Shown piece by piece: positions 34,479 through 42,600 of a stretch of DNA of 44,473 bases. How positions within the stretch are numbered: position 1 is the stretch's first letter; the number at the start of each line of letters is the position of its first letter. Location: the NCBI GenBank assembly GCA_902801475.1, contig CADCIO010000042.1, forward strand, positions 1 to 44,473, in the 5' to 3' direction. The translations under genes and the position numbers were made by a program. Source of the DNA: an uncultured Bacteroidales bacterium. Its GTDB lineage: Bacteria > Bacteroidota > Bacteroidia > Bacteroidales > Bacteroidaceae. The notes below the pieces were generated by a model. The model made no database searches. It was given only the letters and a program-made list of their open reading frames with translations, and had not been told where the DNA came from.

Positions 34479-35878
34479 TTTGTCTTATCAATTAATATTA
34501 TCCAGCGACCAGCACTTGTGTTGCCCTCGCGTACCAATACTCCCTTCTTCTGCATATCGGCAAGATCACGTTCAACAGTCCGCTTAACTACCGACAAAAC
34601 TACCGACATTTGCTGCGCCGATATAAAGGAATCTTTTAGTATCAATTCGCATATTTTCTTTTGTCTATCAGACAGTTGCAATACCGACAGACTACCGACA
34701 GAACTACTGACATCACTTATGACATTACTGGAAGTAATCTTCTTTCCTGTGACAACATCGAAACCGCGTTGGAATGACACCAGCGTACCACCGCAATGCG
34801 ATGTAACAGTAGGAATCGCCAATCCAGCTTTCGTGAAACCTTCACGAATCTTCTTGTAACCACGTCCCCATGTATCAATAAACCCCGCCTTGAACATGGT
34901 GTCGGCTATATTTGAGTTACGAGGCATTGAAGAATGCTTTCCATAAAGTACCTTTTCGTCATAACCTTCAGGCAAATCACCCTGATTCCATATTTCCACA
35001 TGGTCATTATACACATGCATCTGTATATCTGCACCCGTGTAATCCTTATGAGTGATGGCATTATACAGAATCTCTCGTAAAGCCTCAATAGGAATCTCCA
35101 ACGTCTCTACACGATTCATTCCCACAAAACTGATGGGAGAAACCAAATATCTGGCTTTCAGCAAATCCACCACACGGTCGGCCATTTGGATAATGTTGCC
35201 TTCTACTACGTCTTGAATCAGCAAGTCGGCTTCGTCAACACCAAAACGTCCAATCTTAAACCGGACGTTGGTGAAGAACTTCAACGGGTCTTTGCCGAAA
35301 AGCAACAACGCAGCATTCTTCAAATGCCCGTTCTCGTCAATTAAATGTAAATTAGTTAGTACGTCCTGGGTAGATGCCTCGCGTTGGTCTTCTGGAATGC
35401 GCTGTGCATTGATGCCCTTGCGGAGGAAATAATCTATCGCATTGCGATCAATATCGTCAAGTGTGGCGCGGTCGTTGGTAACATCATCCCAAGAACGCCC
35501 CATCTTCTTCAACACGAATTGTTGAAGTGCTGGCCCACGAAGTTCCTGCATGGTACTGCCAGAGCGATAGTAGTACTTGCCTTTGTAGTTGATGGGGATA
35601 TTGCTGGGTTCAATCACCACTTCGATGTATTCTAGTCCGTCCAAAGCATGGAGGTTCACATCCACAACGATACCCATTGTGGTGACAATCTTATTGGGGA
35701 TGTCCTCCATCAATTTGTCCACATGTTCAAGACCAACCACCTCATGGTCATCATCCACACCAAAGTACATCACAGCCCCCTGCGCATTCGCAAATCCGCA
35801 AATCCACTCCAAGTATTTGTCTTGCCAACTGCGCTTATATTCCACATTTTGGCATTCTCTTGCTTTTATCTTTCCCAT
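34475..35878 (-). CDS. AlbA_2/Schlafen-like ATP-binding protein with winged-helix end
   Basis: The N-terminal AlbA_2 domain (about residues 5-120) shows QNVEYKRSW, FANAQGAVMYFGVDDD and YYRSGSTMQEL. A middle segment (about 130-260) leads to an HATPase_c_4-like region (EALREILYNAITHKDY, VEIWNQGDLP, NSNIADTMFKAGFIDTWGRGYKKI). The C-terminus (about 395-460) is a winged helix (LSDRQKKICELI, QQMSVVLSVVKRTVERDLADM, LVREG). Proteins of this build act as transcription regulators or as nucleic-acid-targeting defence effectors. The gene has its own promoter-like boxes (35897-35929) and sits between exact 31-bp direct repeats, so it looks like a later insertion into the operon. Its stop overlaps the next start by 4 bp. 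Confidence 0.85.
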   Translation of the reverse strand: MGKIKARECQNVEYKRSWQDKYLEWICGFANAQGAVMYFGVDDDHEVVGLEHVDKLMEDIPNKIVTTMGIVVDVNLHALDGLEYIEVVIEPSNIPINYKGKYYYRSGSTMQELRGPALQQFVLKKMGRSWDDVTNDRATLDDIDRNAIDYFLRKGINAQRIPEDQREASTQDVLTNLHLIDENGHLKNAALLLFGKDPLKFFTNVRFKIGRFGVDEADLLIQDVVEGNIIQMADRVVDLLKARYLVSPISFVGMNRVETLEIPIEALREILYNAITHKDYTGADIQMHVYNDHVEIWNQGDLPEGYDEKVLYGKHSSMPRNSNIADTMFKAGFIDTWGRGYKKIREGFTKAGLAIPTVTSHCGGTLVSFQRGFDVVTGKKITSSNVISDVSSSVGSLSVLQLSDRQKKICELILKDSFISAQQMSVVLSVVKRTVERDLADMQKKGVLVREGNTSAGRWIILIDKTK

Positions 35879-35896
35879 ATATTTCTTTTTTATTTA

Positions 35897-35929
35897 CAAA
35901 GATACGAATAGTTCACGAACCTGTTGCAA
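35897..35929 (-). promoter_or_regulatory. Promoter-like boxes before the AlbA_2 gene
   Basis: Minus strand: TATCTTTG (35904-35897), an exact -7 box 19 bp before the AlbA_2 ATG, with TTG (35929-35927) 22 bp further up. The spacing is slightly long. The 101-bp gap before this gene is much larger than other gaps in the operon. Confidence 0.5.
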
Positions 35930-35949
35930 CATGGTTTCAATTATTACTA

Positions 35950-35980
35950 TTTCTGGCTTCTTACGTTTTGATTCAATGAT
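35950..35980. repeat. 31-bp direct repeat, copy B (after the kinase-Sel1 stop)
   Basis: Exact copy of 34442-34472. It begins at the stop codon of the kinase-Sel1 gene and reads IIESKRKKPE in one frame, the N-terminus of the DUF6939-like protein, but out of frame with any start. It is a remnant of a former kinase to DUF6939 junction. Confidence 0.85.
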
Positions 35981-38520
35981 TATTCATCTGCCATCTGTGC
36001 TAAAATAGAAGTTCTTAAATTTGTTACCTTTTCCTTCATTTTCTCTCCTCCCATATTTTCCGCTTTGTTTACATACTCTAATGCCGTTACGTAATCCACA
36101 GGAACACCATGCCCATTTTTATAACAAACAGCGAGTTGATAAAACGCCCAAGAAAAACCCTGCTCGGAAGCTTTTTTGAACCACTCGATAGCTTTGATAT
36201 AATTTTTTTCAATGCCGTGCCCATTATAGTAGCAGTTGCCTAAACTCCATTGCCCGGCAGAATGACCTTGCTCTGCCGCTTTTGTATACCACTCAACGGC
36301 TTTGACATAGTCTTTTTCAATGCCGTGCCCACCATAGTAGCAATTGCCTAATCTCCATTGTCCTTCAGAATGACCTTGCTCTGCTGCTTTTGTAAACCAC
36401 TCAACAGCTTTTGTATAGTCCTTTTCAATACCACACCCATTATAGTAGCAAAATCCTAAGAGTCCTTGCCCTGTAGCATTACCATGCCCGGCTGCTTTTG
36501 TATACCACTCAACGGCTTTTGTATAATCTATCTCTATTCCACATCCTTTATAGTAGCATTCGCCTAATCTCCATTGTCCTGTCGGGTTATCTTTCCTGGC
36601 TGATTTTCTATACCATTCCACCGCTTCATTTTCATCTACTGCAATTCCATGTCCTAATTGATAACATACTCCAACCCTCCACATTCCTTCACTTTCCTCA
36701 TTGTTTGCAGCCATTAAATAATACTCAATAGCTTTATTAAAATTAATATTAACACCACCCCTTCCATAATAATAAATCTTTCCCATTATTACCATGGAGG
36801 TTTTGTCGCCTTGATGTATTGCTTCTTTATACCATTTAATAGCTTTCTCCATATTTTTTTCAACACCTAAACCATCTTCATAACACATCGCAATATGTCT
36901 CAATGCTCTTGTACACCCTTTCTTGGCTGACTTATTATACCATTTTCCTGCCTTTGAATAATCCACAGGAGTTCCATATCCGTTTTTGTAACAACAACCA
37001 ACACAACATTGCGCTTCAGCATTCCCAAGATTGGCTGCTTTCTCAAATAACGCAAAAGCCTTATCACGATCCAATTCATCCTTGTTTTTATCTTCTCCAC
37101 AAAAACTTCTTGCCAAAGCGTATATTGCATCTTGATGTTCTTGTTCCGCCGCCTTTCTCCACCACTCCATTGCTTTATCATTATCTTGTACAACACCTAT
37201 ACCATCCATGTAGCATGTTCCCAATTTATATTGTGCACTGGCTAGGCCTTGTTCTGCGGCGATTGTATAGCATTCCACTGCTTTCTCTTGATTCCGAACA
37301 ACACCCAGTCCTTTCTCATAACAAAGAGCAATGTTGAAATGAGCACTTATGTTTCCTTGTTCCGCTGCTTTTTTCCACCATTCAAAGGCTTTCTCATAAT
37401 CTACAGGAACTCCACGACCTTTATTATAAGCCCACCCTATACTATTTTGAGATCTAGAATCTCCTTGTTTTGCTAATTGTAAACGCAATGCAACTCCTCG
37501 TTTGATGTCTTTTTCGACCCCTATACCATGTAGTAAACAACATGATAGACAATACTTACTATCATTATCCCATTGCGCTTTAGCTTTTGAGTTCTTATAG
37601 ACTTTCCTAAAATCATTGTCATGGAATAACAACATAAGAGATATAGTGTCTATTTTTCTCTCTGCAAGTACTATCATAAAAACCGCATATAAGCGAACTA
37701 TCTCAGGGTTATTTGTTAATCCTACAATAAATTGGCATACGACACTATGAGCCACATCTCTATAATCTGATTCATGAAAAAGGAAGTCATCTTCGATTTC
37801 TAATTCTTCATGAATTTTGGGATTAAATGAAAAACATTTTAATGAGAGTAAGATTGTAATAAATGGGAAATCATCTATATGCTCATCGAAATCATTTTCT
37901 GTTCTTAATGGATGGCGAAAATCAGGAGAGCCCAGCTCACGTGCTTTCTGTCCCTTCATTGCTGGCACATACATCCCATCATAATCTACAAGAGCAAGTG
38001 TCCCATCTTCTCGAACAAGGATGTTATCAGGTTTCAAATCGCCATGAGCAAAAGGTTGAGGTATCAACCATTGTGCCAATTGACTGAAACGATATGCCAA
38101 CATCTCAAGAGCGTATTGGTCATCCAGATTCTCATGCAAGTATTTGTCAAGTGTGATACCTTCCACCCAATCCATCAGTAATACTGGAAACTCAGTCTCA
38201 TCAGTTTGGCTGCTATCCACAAATAGCTCCTTGTCAATATAACGGAAAGACAACAGATAAGGTGACTCCACATCCTTCAGTTCTTCTTCAATCAGTCTAT
38301 AACTTTCCTCTCGTCCCTCTTGGGCGCGATGAAAGCAACGAACGGCATACAATTTCCCATCCCGTTCATCCTTCATCTTGAACACCACAGCAAAGTTCCC
38401 ACTCGACATTACAGGCTGTCCCGTATCATCCAACACAGGACGCAGATAACTCAGCTCTTCAAAGTTATCTTCAGCCATCTTAATAGCTTCCACATATTCT
38501 GATATTAATGGGTAGTTCAT
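35980..38520 (-). CDS. Ser/Thr protein kinase fused to Sel1 repeats
   Basis: The 846-residue protein has an N-terminal kinase domain (about 30-230) with a degenerate glycine loop (SSGNFAVVFKM), the catalytic loop HGDLKPDN (D161) and DYDG (D179) in place of DFG. At the usual ATP-binding lysine an arginine stands instead (R61 in LYAVRCF). A conserved spacer (about 231-340) leads to about thirteen Sel1 repeats (for example YTKAVEWFTKAAEQGHSEGQ) up to residue 815. Sel1 repeats bind proteins. No signal peptide is present, so it is cytoplasmic. The first 228 residues differ at only nine positions from the 1447-aa kinase upstream. The gene starts 1 bp after the 85-aa gene. It may phosphorylate partners that PP2C then dephosphorylates. 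Confidence 0.88.
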   Translation of the reverse strand: MNYPLISEYVEAIKMAEDNFEELSYLRPVLDDTGQPVMSSGNFAVVFKMKDERDGKLYAVRCFHRAQEGREESYRLIEEELKDVESPYLLSFRYIDKELFVDSSQTDETEFPVLLMDWVEGITLDKYLHENLDDQYALEMLAYRFSQLAQWLIPQPFAHGDLKPDNILVREDGTLALVDYDGMYVPAMKGQKARELGSPDFRHPLRTENDFDEHIDDFPFITILLSLKCFSFNPKIHEELEIEDDFLFHESDYRDVAHSVVCQFIVGLTNNPEIVRLYAVFMIVLAERKIDTISLMLLFHDNDFRKVYKNSKAKAQWDNDSKYCLSCCLLHGIGVEKDIKRGVALRLQLAKQGDSRSQNSIGWAYNKGRGVPVDYEKAFEWWKKAAEQGNISAHFNIALCYEKGLGVVRNQEKAVECYTIAAEQGLASAQYKLGTCYMDGIGVVQDNDKAMEWWRKAAEQEHQDAIYALARSFCGEDKNKDELDRDKAFALFEKAANLGNAEAQCCVGCCYKNGYGTPVDYSKAGKWYNKSAKKGCTRALRHIAMCYEDGLGVEKNMEKAIKWYKEAIHQGDKTSMVIMGKIYYYGRGGVNINFNKAIEYYLMAANNEESEGMWRVGVCYQLGHGIAVDENEAVEWYRKSARKDNPTGQWRLGECYYKGCGIEIDYTKAVEWYTKAAGHGNATGQGLLGFCYYNGCGIEKDYTKAVEWFTKAAEQGHSEGQWRLGNCYYGGHGIEKDYVKAVEWYTKAAEQGHSAGQWSLGNCYYNGHGIEKNYIKAIEWFKKASEQGFSWAFYQLAVCYKNGHGVPVDYVTALEYVNKAENMGGEKMKEKVTNLRTSILAQMADE

Positions 38521-38521
38521 A

Positions 38522-38779
38522 TTATAATCCCATTTGTGCTTTGAGCATATTCATAAGCCATTCCCTTCTATGAATCTCTGCATCTTTTTCTTGTTGGGAA
38601 GCATAGGAGCAACTTTCTATATCTCGTTTTGTTTTCGCCATTAGAAAATCTATTGCTTCACGAGTTTGTTCTGTTGTAACATATCTGCCACCTAATAAAG
38701 AGTCCAAGAATTGAGCTGCACCTATTACATGCGCCTCCATTTCTGTATTATACATTTTTATCTTTCTATCGTTTATCAT
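38522..38779 (-). CDS. Hypothetical 85-aa protein
   Basis: The small product is charged and helical (MINDRKIKMYNTEMEAHVIG, then YVTTEQTREAIDFLMAKTKRD and a C-terminal WLMNMLKAQMGL). No domain is recognised. It overlaps the preceding DUF5677-like gene by 4 bp (ATGA) and ends 1 bp before the kinase-Sel1 start, so it is certainly positioned as an operon member. Such size and context would fit an adaptor or an antitoxin-like partner of the gene before it, but nothing in the sequence shows this. Confidence 0.65.
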   Translation of the reverse strand: MINDRKIKMYNTEMEAHVIGAAQFLDSLLGGRYVTTEQTREAIDFLMAKTKRDIESCSYASQQEKDAEIHRREWLMNMLKAQMGL

Positions 38780-39627
38780 ATCAATATGGTTTTATTTTTT
38801 CGTACTAATGCACATGCAAATTCCGCTAAGTCTTCGTGTCTGAAATCCATGGAATTGATGAACTCCTGAACTTTCTCGGAACAAAGGAATTTCGTTATCA
38901 TTTCCCTGTCATGAAATGTTTGATGAATAGCTTGAATGAATTTGTCTGCAAGAGGAATACTTTCATACAAAACTCCTTTTATTTGTTCTATATTATTCGC
39001 GGGAAAATTACTTAAGCAGAGTCCGTGAGCAAATTGAGGTAAATAATGCTGATAATAATTAGCCATATTATCGCTAAATCCTATTTGCTTGTATATCATT
39101 CCATACTTCAACGGGGTTGGATTTTGCAAAGATTTGTATTTCCAATTTGCATGTTTAATGATCCTTTCAACATTCTCATCCTTGCGTTTTGAACATGGAT
39201 GAGAATGAAGTAGATGTTCCAATTGCTTTATGATTGTATTACAAACTTCTTCATAATGTTGCTTGTCATCTTCTTTTTCCATAATTCCGTCAATAACATG
39301 TTGTTTATAGGTTTTATAACCGTCCAAAGCATATAGATAATGCCTAAACATTATTTCGTTTTCATCATCTCTTTGATAAATAAAACAATATGTTGCCACG
39401 TTATCTAAAATACCACGCAATACACATCGAACGGACACACCATCTTGACACTCATTTGTTAACATTTCAAGAGTGTGAAACATACGTACTATCTTCTGGA
39501 TTATAACAGTTCTATAATGGTCAGTGTTCTCCAAAGAACTCTCCGTATACTTCCGAGAAAGATACTCTGAAAAGAAATCCATTGATGTTAGATAGAACTT
39601 GAATATTGTATAGTTTGCTTTAATCAT
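38776..39627 (-). CDS. DUF5677-like hypothetical protein
   Basis: The 283-residue protein is mainly helical. A central segment (RCVLRGILDNVATYCFIYQRDD, FRHYLYALDGYKTYKQH) and the later YKQIGFSDNMANYYQHYLPQFAHG resemble DUF5677, a family of unknown function in which an Arg/Glu-rich helix and a late histidine are conserved. The resemblance is by memory and moderate. The gene begins 1 bp after the kinase-Sel1-LRR stop and overlaps the 85-aa gene by 4 bp. It lies between the two related kinase genes. A cytoplasmic location is expected; no membrane segment or signal peptide is seen. Confidence 0.6.
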   Translation of the reverse strand: MIKANYTIFKFYLTSMDFFSEYLSRKYTESSLENTDHYRTVIIQKIVRMFHTLEMLTNECQDGVSVRCVLRGILDNVATYCFIYQRDDENEIMFRHYLYALDGYKTYKQHVIDGIMEKEDDKQHYEEVCNTIIKQLEHLLHSHPCSKRKDENVERIIKHANWKYKSLQNPTPLKYGMIYKQIGFSDNMANYYQHYLPQFAHGLCLSNFPANNIEQIKGVLYESIPLADKFIQAIHQTFHDREMITKFLCSEKVQEFINSMDFRHEDLAEFACALVRKNKTILI

Positions 39628-39628
39628 A

Positions 39629-42600
39629 TTATTGTTCTACTAATTTATCTTTATAATTTGAAGACGGATCCGAATGAATGGTCCTACCATGTAATAGATT
39701 TTCGAATTTTTCTTGACATCCTTTAGGGATAATGATGGACTTCAGATTTTTACAATTACAAAAAACGCCATCCCCTATACTTGTTAATGAACAAGGAAGC
39801 CATATTTCTTCCAAAGCCCTACAATCCATGAATGCATGTCTTCCAATATATTCAACAGATTCTGGGACTATGACTTTTTTTAAAGATTTACATCCCCAAA
39901 ATGCACTTTCACCTATTTGTTTAACTGTATTTGGGATAAATATTTCGGTTAATTCGTCTGGTGCCAAATCAATTGTCCATGGAGAAAAGGTGCCTATATA
40001 ATGATTGGAAAAAGCACGATTTCCAATAATAGTTGTTCCTTCTTCAATTGAATAAGACAAAATATTAAGATTTCTCTTTAACAATCGTTTCTTATCCTTA
40101 CTATATCGTACACCGTATTGATCTACCCACGCATCCATCAATTCTTCATTCGTAACAACTGTCGAAAAATCATCTTCTCTTAGAAATCGGCTCAATGTTG
40201 GTAATAATGTACTGAATTTACGTATAGAGCCAACTGGAATAAAAATTTTATCAAGAGAGTAACAACGTGAGAATGCATTATCTGCTATAGTGACAAGAGA
40301 TGTTGGTAAATCTATTTCATTAAGAGTAGTACAATTGGCGAAAGCACCACTCCCAATAAATGTCACAGTATCAGGAATTTCAACCCTTTCAATCTCGAAA
40401 TTATCTCTAAACGCATCATCACCTATAATCAGCGTCCCCTTTTTGACAGAATACAATTTTATTTCTAAAGAATACCTATGGGAAGGCCCTTTTAATAATC
40501 GTTTCATGTCTTTACTATATTTTGCTCCTAAATCATCAACCCATGCATTAGCAATATCCTCATCTGTCACTTTTGTACTCAGATTCTCCTCATGCAAGCT
40601 ACCTTTATATTTTGGTAACAGTTCTTCAAATTTGCTTTTTGTCCCACATTGAATACAAATAATTGGAATGTTTACGATTGATCCAAAGACTTCTTCGCCA
40701 ATCTTTTCTATCGAATTGGGTAGAATTACTTTTCTTAATGATTTACAGCCATAAAATGCATAATCCATGATTTCTGTCACACCATCGGGAATCCCTATTT
40801 CCGTCATTTCCTCACAAAAAGCGAAGGCACTTTTACCTATTGTTTTCACCCCTTTGGGGATAATTGTATTTTTGCATCCTGCTATTAATATATTACTGAG
40901 AGTTTCAATAATTGCATTACTATCATTCCTAGAGTCGTAAAATGCATTTCTCTCATCGACAATTATACTCTCTATATTATTGCGACCATCAAAATAGCCT
41001 TGCCATTTTTTTGTTGAATCCACACCTGCGAAAGCCTCTTTCCCGATGTAACTCACGCTATGAGGTATAGTAATGCTTTGAAGTTTGTCACAACCAGCAA
41101 ACGCTCGCTCTCCAATGCTTGTTATGCTATCAGGGAAGACAATACTCGACAGTTTGTTACAGCCATAAAATGCCATTTCGCCAATATTCACAATACCATT
41201 TAGAAGAGTGACAGTAGTAAGACCTTCGCAGAAATCGAAAGCACGATCAGGAATACTTGCCACACTGCCCGGAATGACAATGTTTTTTAGTCTTACACAT
41301 CCATCAAACGCCCACGCATCAATGCCTGTAATTCCATTAGGAATGACTGTGTTTTGACAGCCAAGTATTAGAGTGTTGCTTTGAGTTTCTATAATCGCAT
41401 TACAATTCTCTCGGGAATCATATTTAGTATTATCAATATCAACGAAAATACTGTCTAAATTGTTGTAGCCATAACATGCTCCATCTATATATCCGTTCAT
41501 ACGAAGACCTGAAAAAGCCCCTCTCCCAATACTTGTAACACTGCGAGGTATAGTAATGCTTTTGAGTTTGTCACATCCTTCGAATGCTTGTTCACCTATT
41601 GTAGTAATACTGTCAGAAATAACAACATTCGTCATATTAAGGCAACCATAGAATGCCTCTTTCCCTATAGTTTTAACACCATTTTGAATAATGACACTCG
41701 TCAGGCAGTTACAAAAATAAAACGCACCATCAGGGATATGTGTCATACTTGGGGGGATGGTGATATTAAGAATGTTGGCATCAAAAGAAAATGCATGTTT
41801 CCCAATGTCCACAACACCATTAGGTATAGTCGTGTTTAAACAGCCCACCATCAAAGTGTTGCTACGAGTTTCAATTATTGCATTACAATTATCTCTTGAA
41901 TCATAATTGGGATTATTTGCATCAACAATAATTCTCCTTACATTTGGGCTGTACGAGAATGCTCCATCTCCTATGTGAATAACATTACGAGGAATTGTGA
42001 TATTGGCAAGTTTCTTACAACTACTAAATGCATTTTCTCCAATAAATTTTACATCAGAATGGATGGTGACATTATTTATTATTTCACACCGCTGAAACGC
42101 TCCATTACAAATAACTCGTACTTCATCATGAATGATATAATGCTCACTATCGAATGTTTTTTCAACTCTTAATAATCGTTTCCCATCTAAGCTATATGTT
42201 ACTCCGTATTCATCTGTCCATGCGTTCGCTAAATCTTCTTTCGTTACTTGTTCCAACCTTTTTTGTGCATCTACATGACCTTGCTCTGCTGCTTTTATCA
42301 ACCATTCATTTGCCTTTTCGATACTTTGAGGAACACCTTGCCCCTTCATATAATGGAAGCCTAAACAATATTGCGCATGAGGATATCCCTGTTCCGCTGC
42401 CTTTAAATACCATTCAACGGCCTTTTCATAGTTTTGTTCTACACCTTGACCTTTATAATACAAGAATCCCAAGGCTGATTGTGCTGGAGCATGTCCTTGT
42501 TTTGCTGCTTTTGTCAACCATTCAACAGCCTTTTCATAATTCTGAGGTACGCCCTTACCTTGTTCATGCAATCTTCCCAAGTTGTGTTGTGCTGGGGCAT

